NCBI GenBank assembly: GCA_947462335.1
Contig: OX381713.1
Span: 21,196,381-21,260,380 of the forward strand
DNA length: 64,000 nucleotides
Direction of reading: 5' to 3'
Source of the DNA: Harmothoe impar
Lineage: Eukaryota; Annelida; Polychaeta; Phyllodocida; Polynoidae
The position numbers and the translations under genes are program-made. Positions 1 through 8,154 of this stretch are shown here, in pieces (the stretch's first letter is position 1; each line of letters starts with the position of its first letter). The notes under the pieces are model-generated. The model saw nothing but the letters and a program-made list of their open reading frames with translations. It was not told the DNA's origin and did not search any database.

Positions 1-449
1 TTCGTCTGTCTCAAGTCGACCTCTCTCTTGAACCTTTTTGTTTCCGGTTTCAATTGCTGCTCTTCCGACGTGTCTGATATCTCTTCCACCGTTACATAGC
101 TCGCTTCCTTCCAGCTCAGCGGGAATTTTGAGCTGAACGTTAGCTTGCTCAGACCGTTCGCGTTTTTCATTCTCTTCCAGTCTACCTGTGGTTTTTTTCC
201 TTCGGAGAATTTAGTTTCTTTTAAAACCTGGATCGCCTCCTCTAGCGAACCTTTGGTGCGCAGAGGAACAACGATGATCAAGTCGTCGTCGTGCACGTTA
301 GTCCATTCTGTAGGGAGGATGATCTCAGTCAGAGCCGCTTCGTACGCTTCGGGCAGAAGGAGCGGCGAGTCGAAGTGAGTTCGGAAAGACGTCAAGCTGT
401 TGTCAGGATAATACTCCATAGAGCTGTTGCTAGGTAGAGTGATGTTCAT
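1..449 (-). CDS. Polinton/Maverick protein, N-terminal 149 residues, cut by window edge
   Basis: The minus strand is open from an ATG at 449 to position 1 with no stop, so at least 149 residues are present and the gene continues outside the window. The start is chosen because the ATG follows directly on 18 A residues (450-467), which fill the whole gap from the integrase stop codon. The N-terminus reads MNITLPSNSSMEYYPDNSLT and continues through a Thr/Ser-Phe-Arg-Thr stretch to an ALTEI..P.EW motif. This opening is one I associate with uncharacterised, probably virion-related, proteins of Polintons and adintoviruses. The exact role (minor capsid, vertex or other) is not something I can decide. 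Gene position downstream of the integrase in a late-gene-like block supports a viral role. Confidence 0.75.
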   Translation of the reverse strand, partial: MNITLPSNSSMEYYPDNSLTSFRTHFDSPLLLPEAYEAALTEIILPTEWTNVHDDDLIIVVPLRTKGSLEEAIQVLKETKFSEGKKPQVDWKRMKNANGLSKLTFSSKFPLSWKEASYVTVEEISDTSEEQQLKPETKRFKREVDLRQT

Positions 450-467
450 TTTTTTTTTTTTTTTTTT

Positions 468-1604
468 CTACGTTATTTTTTTGACGGGGATCCACTCGTT
501 GAACTTGTCGTCGTAACCTAACCAACGTACGAAAGCTAACTCTTTACCGTCGACGGTCTTGCGGCGCAACACCTCGTCTATCAGGTAGTTGTTGTCGTAA
601 CGACTCTTGTACACCTTCTGAACCTCTTCCGGGTAGAAGACGCCTTTTATCTCCTCGCCCTTGTCGTCTTTCAGCTCGAACCCTCTGCTTCCCAACGTCT
701 TAGCAACGTCGACCACTTCCTCGCGCCAGTTTCCCTCGTACCCTTTGTCGAAGGCGCCTTTAGTTCTCAACATCCTCACTCTGTCACCCGGAGCGATGAC
801 GTCGACGGCGGACGTCTTTGTTTTTTTCTTCTTTTTCCATATTTCGTCGATTTGTTTGTTAGTTGGGAGATCTTGTCGGTAGAAAACTGTTTCGCTGTTT
901 TCCGAGCTGACTTGAGCCGGCGCCATTTTCAACGTCTTGTGGTGAGTGCGATTGTAAGAAGACACTACATGGTGCAGTACGTCTACGTAGCGATACGTGC
1001 GCTTGTGTGTGAAATAACGCCACAGCTTCTCCTTCAGACTGCGGTTCAAGCGCTCCACTAGACTAGCTTTGATGTCGTCGTTCTCGCCAGTGAAGAACTC
1101 TATGCCCTCGCTCTTCAAGTGATCTTGAAAGATCTTGTTCAAAAACTCTTTCCCCTTGTCTGTCTGAACAGTGCGCGGTCGTCTCTCGCCAGTGCCTGTC
1201 ATCTCTCGGAAGGCCTCGGTGACATCAGCGCCGCTCTTGGATTTAATGGGAACGGCCCACGCGTACCTAGAGAAAACGTCGATCGCCGTCACCACGTACC
1301 GGAAGCGGTCGTTGTGAGACGCCAAAGCTTGCATGTCCATCAGATCTATCTGCCACTGCTGATCGATTGCGCCGGTTATAGTCTTGTTCCTTGCGAATTT
1401 TCTCCGAATGGGTTTATGTTTAGTGTAGGCGTCCAGCGACACTAAAGCATCTCGGATGACGGCCGGGTTCAGGTGGCGAAAATGATGTTTCTGGAGTTTA
1501 GTCACGCTAGTGAAACTGGAGGGCGCTTTGACGTCGGTATATCTAGCTACTACGCGCTTCTTTTCTTTTTCCTTCTTGGTCAGTCTCTTCACTGGTTTGC
1601 CCAT
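468..1604 (-). CDS. Polinton integrase (retroviral-type DDE) with C-terminal chromodomain
   Basis: 378 residues. The catalytic core has D87 (in QIDLMD), D149 (QTDKGKEF) and E184 (SLVERLNRSLK), a D-x61-D-x34-E spacing typical of retroviral/Polinton integrases. A central Asn-Arg-Thr-His-His segment follows the core, and an SH3-like basic stretch (around residues 285-330) precedes a chromodomain at the C-terminus (aromatic residues in YLIDEVL, FVRWLGYDDKFNEW). Integrases of this family join viral DNA ends to host chromatin; the chromodomain is expected to bind modified histone tails and bias target choice. No complete HHCC zinc finger is evident in the first 70 residues, which are basic. The ATG at 1604 has a strong context (ACCATGG) and lies 16 nt inside the 3' end of the preceding gene. 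All three catalytic residues are intact, so the gene could still be functional. Confidence 0.93.
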   Translation of the reverse strand: MGKPVKRLTKKEKEKKRVVARYTDVKAPSSFTSVTKLQKHHFRHLNPAVIRDALVSLDAYTKHKPIRRKFARNKTITGAIDQQWQIDLMDMQALASHNDRFRYVVTAIDVFSRYAWAVPIKSKSGADVTEAFREMTGTGERRPRTVQTDKGKEFLNKIFQDHLKSEGIEFFTGENDDIKASLVERLNRSLKEKLWRYFTHKRTYRYVDVLHHVVSSYNRTHHKTLKMAPAQVSSENSETVFYRQDLPTNKQIDEIWKKKKKTKTSAVDVIAPGDRVRMLRTKGAFDKGYEGNWREEVVDVAKTLGSRGFELKDDKGEEIKGVFYPEEVQKVYKSRYDNNYLIDEVLRRKTVDGKELAFVRWLGYDDKFNEWIPVKKIT

Positions 1605-2437
1605 GGTGGGCCTGTTGAGGGCGTGAACGACGAGCTCGCCGCTAGGCGGTTGCGCCCTCTCCTTTTCTTACTCGCCACGCTCCTATAGGAAGTCGGAGTT
1701 TGGAAAAGTTCACTGTCGTCCTCCTCGTCGTCAGAGGATTGATCGTCCACCTGGAGAGAAGAGTCTGCTGCTGCTACTGCTGCTGCTGCTGCTGCTGCTT
1801 CTCTTTCTTCCGAGTCGAAGCTCGGTCGTTTCCGACCTCTGTCAGCAAGCCGTGTGTCCAAACTTCGGCCAGGTCCGCTCGCTTTATACAGATGGTTTCC
1901 GATCAAGGAGTCTGTGGGAACTGCTTCGCGCAGCGCTTTCGTGAACGGCGAGTAGCCTGCCGGTCTGGGCACCGTCTTCCTGAACCTGGCAGCGTCGTTC
2001 AGTAAGTCCACTATGTTGATGCGATGCTCAGGTGGTATTCTCCGACCCGACATCTCGCGCACCGCACCGTCCTCGTTCCACTTGATCACACCGGATTTCT
2101 CCAATTGTTTGTACAGCGCCACGGTCAGAGTGCGATTCCTCTTGGGAACTTGGTTCACCAACCGCTCGAGTAGGGACGCGCTGGCCTCTTCAGCAGACTG
2201 ACGGAGGTGAGCCGGGGGCGAAGAAGAGTAGGACGAAGAGATGTTGCTGTTGTGGGGATTCGCGAGAAAAAATTGCAATCTATTCAACAACCTTCGGTAT
2301 TTCAACATTTTCTCGCGCGATTCCAAAGTGGGGTCGTTCAACACTAAATCCAAGTCCCTGTAGATAAACTGTAGCACCTGGTGCAAGGCCGCGTCGGGAT
2401 GAAGGGACTGTTCTGCCTGCTTGTGGTAATAGGCCAT
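1589..2437 (-). CDS. Polinton virion-type protein of about 282 residues
   Basis: The open frame runs from just after the TGA at 2768-2770 to a stop at 1589, but its first ATG is at 2437 (GACATGG, good context), giving 282 residues that begin MAYYHKQAEQ. Residues 1-70 contain a helical segment with the pattern 'leucine-rich helix, N-D-P-x-L-x-x-x-E-K-M-x-x-Y-R-x-L-L', which resembles a recurrent Polinton protein of unknown structural function. The middle holds a predicted winged-helix-like stretch (LNRNRTLTVALYKQLEKSG-type pattern, ending SGVIKWNEDG). The C-terminal third is low complexity: poly-Ala, an acidic run and a final basic KKRRGRNR. It overlaps the integrase start by 16 nt. The 110 codons-equivalent region upstream of the ATG (2438-2767) is open in the same frame and codes for Pro- and Ala-rich sequence; whether it is translated is unclear. 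Confidence 0.7.
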   Translation of the reverse strand: MAYYHKQAEQSLHPDAALHQVLQFIYRDLDLVLNDPTLESREKMLKYRRLLNRLQFFLANPHNSNISSSYSSSPPAHLRQSAEEASASLLERLVNQVPKRNRTLTVALYKQLEKSGVIKWNEDGAVREMSGRRIPPEHRINIVDLLNDAARFRKTVPRPAGYSPFTKALREAVPTDSLIGNHLYKASGPGRSLDTRLADRGRKRPSFDSEEREAAAAAAAVAAADSSLQVDDQSSDDEEDDSELFQTPTSYRSVASKKRRGRNRLAASSSFTPSTGPPWANQ

Positions 2438-2767
2438 GTCGGCAGGTAGGCGGGCGGCGGTGGCAGGAGCGGAACTCTCGTTCTTTTCAGTGCGCTCATC
2501 AGGAAGAGGAGGAAGGTTTGGAGCAGTAGAAGTACTAGCAGCAGCGACTGCAGTAGTAGCAGCGCTAGTAGTAGCAGCAGCAGCGGGCACATGATGAAGT
2601 AGACCTGCTCGTGATGATTTGTAGAGCGTCTCAGGATCCACGAGCGCTAAACGTTTGTAGTGTTGTTGCTGCTCTGAGTCCGACGACGGTGGCAATGACG
2701 CTGGTGGTGGCGGTAGTGGTGGTGGTGGTGGTGGTGCTGTCGGCGAGTAGGTGTCGAATGAGGTGTC

Positions 2768-3100
2768 TCATATACGGAGAATGCTCTTTATAAGCGGTAA
2801 GGCCATCCCTATGAGAGCCGGAATGAGGAAACCTCCCTCTTGTACCAAGACGCGTCTCTTTTTTTTGATGGGCGTAGATTTTTTGCCGACCTCCCTCAAC
2901 ACGTCAGCCGATTCTCGAAGCTTGTCCAGTTGTTTGTCGCTGAGCGGGATGTTCCCTACCAGTAAATTGTGACAGATCTCACTTAACGCTGCGATCAGAT
3001 TGTCGCTTCCAGAGTCTATTAGATGCGAGCAGTCCTTTGGCGAGCACTTAGCTAAGTGCTTGAGAGTACCAAAGTGTCTTTCGAGTAGATGAGAAGACAT
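2768..3100 (-). CDS. Small Polinton protein with basic patch and hydrophobic C-terminus
   Basis: 110 residues. The N-terminal part has conserved-looking Cys/His positions (LAKCSPKDCSHLI), then a helix ending in CHNLLVGNIPLSDKQLDKL, a basic cluster (KKSTPIKKKRRVL) and a Gly-rich hydrophobic tail (GGFLIPALIGMALPLIKSI). This order, 'HNLLxGNIPLS... KKKRR.L...GGFLPALL', recurs in small proteins encoded beside Polinton ATPases, which have been compared with adenovirus core or membrane-active minor proteins; that comparison is from memory and the role here is inferred. The ATG follows a C plus seven A residues that make up the entire 8-nt gap after the ATPase stop. It ends with TGA, after which the same frame stays open into the next protein. 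Confidence 0.82.
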   Translation of the reverse strand: MSSHLLERHFGTLKHLAKCSPKDCSHLIDSGSDNLIAALSEICHNLLVGNIPLSDKQLDKLRESADVLREVGKKSTPIKKKRRVLVQEGGFLIPALIGMALPLIKSILRI

Positions 3101-3108
3101 TTTTTTTG

Positions 3109-3828
3109 CTACTGCTTTCTCTTGTTCTTTTTTTTGTCTAGCGGTACGAACACTAGCTGAGAGTGTATGGACGTCAAAGAGGAGCGTATTCTCAGATCGT
3201 CAGGTGTTGACTGCTTGAAGTCCAGAAGGAGGTATGAGTGAGGTCGCTTGAGTTCATGGGTAAATATACTAGAGAGGGCCGCCGCGTTGGACGGAAACAC
3301 CTGGCGAGACAGACTAGCTATTTGCCCCATGTCGCGCGGGTTCTTGAAAAGGATCATGTAGTGAGCGTTCAGACTCATAGTTCGAAAGTCGGGTGATTTC
3401 TGGAATAGGTTCTGAGTGATGTATATGACGCTCACGTTCCAGTGATGCGAGTATTTAGTAAAGATGTCGGCTACCACTTGCTGATTGGAACTGCTCATCA
3501 GATCGTCCAATATCAGTAGAGTGTGGGGTCGTAAAGCGTCTTCTGCTACTTCCACGTCTCCCGCTATAGACTCTTTGCTAGGAAGACCTTCTCTGAATTC
3601 CACACCGTACTGATTTTGCATTTTTTCAAACAGAGGTTGCCACTCGCCGTAATGGTAAAAAGTCTTTTCCACCGGCGGCGTGACCAAATTGTTCACGTCG
3701 CTCAGAAATTGATCCACCAAGCGCGATTTTCCACAACCCGACGGACCGCTAATGATACAACTAAAGGGTCCTTGTAGTCGAGCGTCGAAATGAATTTCTG
3801 TGAAGAGTTTGCTTTTACTACTGGACAT
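3109..3828 (-). CDS. FtsK/HerA-type genome-packaging ATPase of a Polinton
   Basis: 239 residues from the ATG at 3828. The frame extends 23 codons upstream to an ATG at 3897, but 3828 is preferred because it follows an A-rich leader (eight A, C, nine A) as in neighbouring genes and the extension looks unlike protein. Walker A is GPSGCGKS at residues 28-35 and Walker B is LLILDDL at 104-110, followed by a sensor-like TQNLF motif and SLNAHYMILFKNPRD, all characteristic of the adenovirus IVa2-unlike, FtsK-HerA-like packaging ATPases of Polintons and related viruses. Such ATPases pump the genome into preformed capsids. Length matches the family (about 240). An AATAAAAAGG motif near 3940-3950 on the coding strand may be a TATA-like promoter. 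Confidence 0.93.
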   Translation of the reverse strand: MSSSKSKLFTEIHFDARLQGPFSCIISGPSGCGKSRLVDQFLSDVNNLVTPPVEKTFYHYGEWQPLFEKMQNQYGVEFREGLPSKESIAGDVEVAEDALRPHTLLILDDLMSSSNQQVVADIFTKYSHHWNVSVIYITQNLFQKSPDFRTMSLNAHYMILFKNPRDMGQIASLSRQVFPSNAAALSSIFTHELKRPHSYLLLDFKQSTPDDLRIRSSLTSIHSQLVFVPLDKKKNKRKQ

Positions 3829-4040
3829 TTTTTTTTGTTTTTTTTCAGGACGCGTCAGAGAGCGGTTGTGTGTCTGACTGTCTGCTGTGTTTCTCACTCG
3901 AACGGTCGGTAGTGAATGGTTGTGGAGAAAAGTCAGCCGACCTTTTTATTGATACCGGCCGGTGTCACAGTAGCGGCGGCAGAAGTGACTTTTTTTTCTT
4001 TTTTTTTTGCGATAAAATTCTATTTTCACTCAATAGTCAT

Positions 4041-4083
4041 AAATGTTTGTATCAGACTCCAGAGGAGTCTGATACAAATATTT
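4041..4083. other. Perfect 15-bp hairpin between two Polinton genes
   Basis: Arms at 4046-4060 and 4064-4078 are perfectly complementary, with a 3-nt AGA loop, and pairing continues with one G.T through AT-rich outer bases to about 4039/4085. It lies downstream of the 216-codon gene and upstream of the ATPase. A transcript-end or insulating role is an inference. Confidence 0.75.
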
Positions 4084-4087
4084 ATTT

Positions 4088-4187
4088 TTTTTTTTAAAAA
4101 GAAGAAGAGGAGGAGGAGGAAGAGGAGGAGGAGGAGGAGGAGGAGGAGGAGATTAATTTTTTTTTTTTTTTTTTTTTTTTTGATCAT
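4088..4187. repeat. Low-complexity GGA/GA-rich tract followed by a T run
   Basis: About 60 nt of AAG/GAG/GGA repeats (4098-4151) followed by TTAAT and a T run of about 22 up to the stop codon of the 216-codon gene. On the coding strand this is an A run and then pyrimidine repeats directly after the gene. No coding capacity beyond repeat translation. Confidence 0.85.
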
Positions 4188-4838
4188 TTAGGCAAAGCTC
4201 GTCGCTTTGCCGTTTTTTTTTCTATTTCTGTGTTGTGACACGATCGTCTCGAAAAAGCAATAAGGCGTGTGAGCGCGGCGGTGACAAATACATATTGGAG
4301 CGTATGGTTTAAAATAGTGCGTCCCTATCTTCTTCAATTCGGCTGCGTTGCAATATGCGGGATAACAAGTGACGACGTCGAAACGTTTAGAGACCGTGTT
4401 CACGTCGGCTACAACACGCGCCCACCGAGTGGGAGCTGCAGTCGCTCCCAAGAAACCGATCGGCTTGTCGAATCGTTTCATAGCACTTATTCTCACTTTA
4501 TAAGAGGAGGCAGGGTGAGGAGAGTAGCGGCGCTCTTTCTTTTCATGAAACGCCCAACGAGTGGGGGCGCTGAGAGCAGCTGTTATGCAATAGTAGAGTA
4601 AATGCTGTTCTGAGAAGACGGCTCTCGGCCATGTCGCTACGTTTTCCTTTTCCGCTCTTGTATAACGACGATGGCGCTCAGCTTTGCATTTCTCGAGAAT
4701 TCGGTACGCTTCAAGAGAAGCGTGAACCTCAACTACGTGACGCTCTCTCCTTTGAGATAAAAAAATAGCCGGGCAGTTGAGGAGAGCACTTTGTTCGCGC
4801 GACCGTCTTTTAGAAACTCGCGCCCTCTGCAGCGCCAT
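4188..4838 (-). CDS. Unrecognised 216-residue Polinton-associated protein
   Basis: I do not recognise the family. The protein is basic (Arg/Lys/His rich) and Cys-containing. Two segments share an APTRWA core (near residues 91 and 137), suggesting an internal duplication, and the last third is Cys/His rich (TCYPAYCNA, then PICICHRRAHTPYC), which could bind a metal. The start is the first ATG downstream of a TATAAAA box at 5057-5063 on the same strand, in an AATATGG context. No ATG occurs between the expected transcription start (about 5030) and 4838, which supports a genuine gene. It faces the same way as the ATPase and lies between it and the element end, a position where Polintons and adintoviruses often keep variable accessory genes. 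The last codons form part of a GGCAAAGC/GCTTTGCC hairpin. A chance ORF remains possible. Confidence 0.5.
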   Translation of the reverse strand: MALQRARVSKRRSREQSALLNCPAIFLSQRRERHVVEVHASLEAYRILEKCKAERHRRYTRAEKENVATWPRAVFSEQHLLYYCITAALSAPTRWAFHEKKERRYSPHPASSYKVRISAMKRFDKPIGFLGATAAPTRWARVVADVNTVSKRFDVVTCYPAYCNAAELKKIGTHYFKPYAPICICHRRAHTPYCFFETIVSQHRNRKKNGKATSFA

Positions 4839-5056
4839 ATTTCTTTCCTCCGAAACAAAAAAGACTGAGTGAAAATAAAAATTTAAAAAAACAAAAAGCT
4901 CAAAGAAAAAAAATAAGCAATAAGCAGACTCAGCTCGAAATTCCCTGCTGGCGTGATGGCGGTGACTGCAGGCGGTGGCGGCGGTCGGCTGGCCGGCGGT
5001 GGCGGTGTCGGCGGCGATGGTAGAAGGGTGTGTGGAAAGAGAGACGCATCTCAGTC

Positions 5057-5063
5057 TTTTATA
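5057..5063 (-). promoter_or_regulatory. TATA box for the 216-codon minus-strand gene
   Basis: TATAAAA on the minus strand, about 220 nt upstream of the ATG at 4838 with no intervening ATG after the likely start site. The predicted 5' leader is GC-rich (CCGCC repeats) and then A/T-rich. Position and uniqueness support it; function is inferred. Confidence 0.5.
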
Positions 5064-5574
5064 GGAGCGGCGAGTCTGACATTTTCAGCTGTCGCATGCT
5101 GACCTGCTGCTATCATAAGAGAAACAAAAGCCCTAATCACGCTTTTCAGCTGGATCCTTCCACCCCGCCAGACATGGATCCAGATGGGAAGGTGGTTTAA
5201 AATTAAATCCGTGTACCGACTGTCATACAATAGAGTAATTAGTTGAACGCGTGTTACCTGTATAAAGGATTAGCGGGTCATGGGCTCAGCGTGTGTATAG
5301 AAAAACAACTACAGGTAGCGTGAACAAAGCGACCCCCTCCCTTTCTGTCACTCTGTCTGTGACTAGAGGGTGTGCGTGTGGTAAGCGGCTTAAATCTAAA
5401 GAAAAACAAATCACCCTCTCCTGTCGTCAGCAGTCAGCCGGCCGGCGGCTGGAAAATGCGATTAGAGGGATGATGAGCCGCGTAGTAAGCGACTTAAGGC
5501 TGATCTAAAGACCTGCCGTGAGTGGGCAGCTGGCCAGTAGCTTGAAAAAAAAAGGGGGGGGAGGGGAGTAAGAG

Positions 5575-5582
5575 TATATAAG
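5575..5582 (+). promoter_or_regulatory. TATA box facing the Ala-rich ORF
   Basis: TATATAAG after a G-rich tract (5553-5568) and 114 nt before the first ATG at 5696. It is divergent from the minus-strand TATA box at 5057-5063. Confidence 0.5.
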
Positions 5583-5623
5583 GGGGAGTGAAACCGTATT
5601 CGGCATCGTCATCATCGTTCACG

Positions 5624-5660
<37 letters not shown>
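5624..5660 (+). repeat. (CTA)n microsatellite in the leader of the Ala-rich ORF
   Basis: Twelve CTA/ACT triplets followed by CACCACCAC. It lies between the TATA box and the first ATG, so it would form part of the 5' leader. Confidence 0.95.
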
Positions 5661-5668
<8 letters not shown>

Positions 5669-5695
5669 GCACCGCGCCTCAATTTGCAGATCCCC

Positions 5696-6331
5696 ATGAT
5701 GGAAAGTTGCTACCGTGACATGAAGCGGAATGACGAAGCGGCGCGCGAATGTGAAGCTGATGCTGTAGCCTCTGCTACTGCTGCTGCTAGTGCTGCTCAG
5801 CGTGCTACTGCTGCATTTACTGCGGCTGTTAGTGACGCTGGTTGTGATGACGTTGTTGTTGTTGCCACTGCGGCTGTGACTGCTGCTGTTGCTGCCGCCG
5901 ATGCAGCTACTCATGCCACCGATGCCGACGCTGCTGCTGCTGATGCTGTTGCGGCTGCCGATGACGCCGCTGATAACGCTGCTAGTGCCCGCTCTGCCGC
6001 CCTTGCTACTGTCGCTGCTGCTGTTGTTGCTAATGCTCACGCTACTGCTGCTACAGCTGCTGCTACTGCTGCTACCGCTGCTGCCGAGGCTGCTGCCGCT
6101 GCTGCCGATGCTGCTGCCGATGCTGCCGATGCTGCTGCCGATGCTGATGTTAGCAGTCGCGTCGACAAAGAATCGTCATTTGTCACTCTTAAACCTCCAG
6201 TTGAACGCGCGACGAGTAGTAGGGCTACCAACGCGACGGCCGGATGGTGCAACTGGTGTCGTCGCTTCTGCTCGTGCGCTTGCTTTTCTTCCAGTCCTAC
6301 CTGCTGCTGCTACGGTATGATAGTGTTATAG
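5696..6331 (+). CDS. Ala-rich low-complexity protein with Cys-rich C-terminus
   Basis: 211 residues from the ATG at 5696 (a second ATG follows at once). Residues 1-20 are ordinary (MMESCYRDMKRND), residues 20-165 are built almost wholly of Ala with Asp, Thr, Ser and Val, and the last 30 residues contain about ten Cys (NWCRRFCSCACF, PTCCCY). The frame is also open upstream to about 5588 but has no ATG there. A TATA box and a short leader precede it. The GCT/GCC codon repeats could reflect triplet expansion rather than selection, so the ORF may be fortuitous; reading frames on both strands are open because of the triplet periodicity. Ala-rich basic proteins occur in some viral cores, but this one is acidic and I infer no function. 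Confidence 0.35.
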   Translation: MMESCYRDMKRNDEAARECEADAVASATAAASAAQRATAAFTAAVSDAGCDDVVVVATAAVTAAVAAADAATHATDADAAAADAVAAADDAADNAASARSAALATVAAAVVANAHATAATAAATAATAAAEAAAAAADAAADAADAAADADVSSRVDKESSFVTLKPPVERATSSRATNATAGWCNWCRRFCSCACFSSSPTCCCYGMIVL

Positions 6332-6447
6332 TGTTTGAATGAGAACGCGCGTAGTTACACATAGACGCTGTAACAGATGTGCTTTTTTTTGAAAATATAA
6401 TTTTAACATAACATGGAACTTGTTGTGTTTATTTTCTATATATAAGT

Positions 6448-6525
6448 TGTTTGTTTACAAACAGTCACGTGTCACGTGGTGTTGTTTACAAACAAGAGAG
6501 CCACGTGGTGTTGTTTACAAACAAA
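6448..6525. promoter_or_regulatory. Forkhead-like and E-box motif cluster
   Basis: Three palindromic TTGTTTACAAACA-type motifs (forkhead core GTAAACA in both directions), each paired with a CACGTG E-box within 20 nt. The pairs are near-identical copies of one roughly 33-nt unit (TCACGTGGTGTTGTTTACAA). Binding is inferred from motif sequence only. Confidence 0.5.
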
Positions 6526-6775
6526 CCCTAAGTAGGTCACGTTACCCTAGTTACCAGAATGCCGGCTTCTGATTGGCTGAGCCTAAGTAGGTCACGTGAC
6601 GTAAGCAGGTCACGTTACCATGGTTACCAGAATGCCGGCCTCTGATTGGCTGAGAGCTTCTAAGTAGGTCAGTAGGTCACCCAGAATGCTGGCTTCTGAT
6701 TGGCTGAGAGCCCTAAGTAGGTCACGTTACCATGGCAACGGGTCACGTGACCAAATGGAAGCCTCTGATTGGCTG
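6526..6775 (+). repeat. Four degenerate tandem units with CCAAT and E-box motifs
   Basis: Units begin near 6527, 6582, 6659 and 6713 and share CTAAGTAGGTCAC, an optional GTTACCATGGTTACC palindrome, CAGAATGC.GGC and TCTGATTGGCTG (an inverted CCAAT box). Several units carry CACGTGAC. The array looks like an upstream promoter/enhancer or part of a Polinton terminal repeat; the second terminal repeat is not in the window, so the boundary cannot be fixed. Confidence 0.65.
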
Positions 6776-8154
6776 CATGTCGATTGAGTAATAAACAGTA
6801 CTTAACTATAGTCCCGTTCCGATACATACTATACTACTGATATGCAATACTTTTAAAGTCAGCTTGAAATGAAATTGTAGTTAAAGAAGGGGCGTTGTCT
6901 CTTTCTAACCCGATATCATAATAGTCTGCTGCAAGAAGCATGCAGCTCTGTATTCGTGATGGAAATCAACAGAATGATTCGGAAAGGCACTCTCTCATTG
7001 TCCATTGAAACCAAGATCTCTTTTATCAAAATTGGACATATTCTGTCATCAGAAATTGGATATGTTGTTAAGAAAATCCTTTAAGAGTTATTAATATACA
7101 TAGCAATCTATTTATATCTATAACAGCATCAATATAATGTCATAATACATACAGCCGTGGACCTGATATAGAGTAGGTACGACCTTCACCCCCTGTCATC
7201 TCTCTAATATCACTATGACAATACTTGTACTATTATATCCCAGTAACACTCCGTCTGGGACTGTAAGGCGTGTGAAAATGAAGCAGCTATACGCTACTCA
7301 AACTAACTGACCTTGTATTGGTGGCCATTTGTATTTTATACAATCATACACAAAGTGGCAGAGAACTCTTCCCGCCCCCTCTCACTCACCACAATTTGCC
7401 ACCATATGTTTAAATAGTCCTCTCCCCATTTGCACCAGACGGTGTGAGGGTCTGGCTGGGGTCTGTTATTGTGTACTTGGTGCCATCTTGGAAATAGGGA
7501 ATTCCTACCCCAAGCTGGCCCAGTAATCTCAAGTGCAAATATCTGTTTAGAGATTGCCATACTGACATCACAGGATTGTCTGTAACATACTTCAACCAGA
7601 GGAAGTAACATGGCTGTTATATGGCGGCTACTATGTTTAGACAGAGGCTGGGAACGCTTACCCTCTCAGCCGACATTAATTCTCTAAACTGGTTTTGTTT
7701 TTAGGTGGTCCTGGGTGTGTCTGTCTCCATGAAAGAGTTTTTTTGTGTGTTTTTTTGCCGACGGTGGTAGATGTGAGTGCATCTCCACTTGTACTAGGGG
7801 GAATCCTATTATAGGGTAACGCGTGCCCTTTCGCAATAATATGACAATTGAAGGCTGTATATCAAACATCCAAAGGAGCTAGAACATGTATACAATCTAC
7901 CCTTATATGTTTTAAAGCCTTTCAATAAATAACCTGACTCGGCTGAGTAAAAAATCAAGAAATAGGTGCAGATGTGTGCTTGGGCACATTATTATATTAT
8001 ATAAATCATTCATATTTGAAGGCAACTCTTCTACCTCCCCTCCCACCTCACTCCATCTCCCAACATACCCAACATTGTACCAACAGTGGCAATGTATCAG
8101 GTTAGTGTTTATATCATGGGCGAGGGAGACCGAGAACTCTTCCTAGACCCTTTC

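Noticed and set aside
145..1688. Plus-strand ORFs of 69-108 codons across the Polinton integrase and neighbouring genes
   Set aside because: They lie antisense to genes with clear catalytic motifs and have no motifs of their own.
4188..4215. GGCAAAGC/GCTTTGCC hairpin followed by a T run, resembling a bacterial terminator on the plus strand
   Set aside because: The context is eukaryotic and the hairpin lies inside the 3' coding end of the 216-codon gene, with no plus-strand gene before it.
5494..6252. Minus-strand and alternate-frame ORFs over the Ala-rich region (Ser/Asn-rich, Leu-rich)
   Set aside because: They are translations of the same triplet repeats; only the frame behind the TATA box with an ATG was kept, and even that with low confidence.
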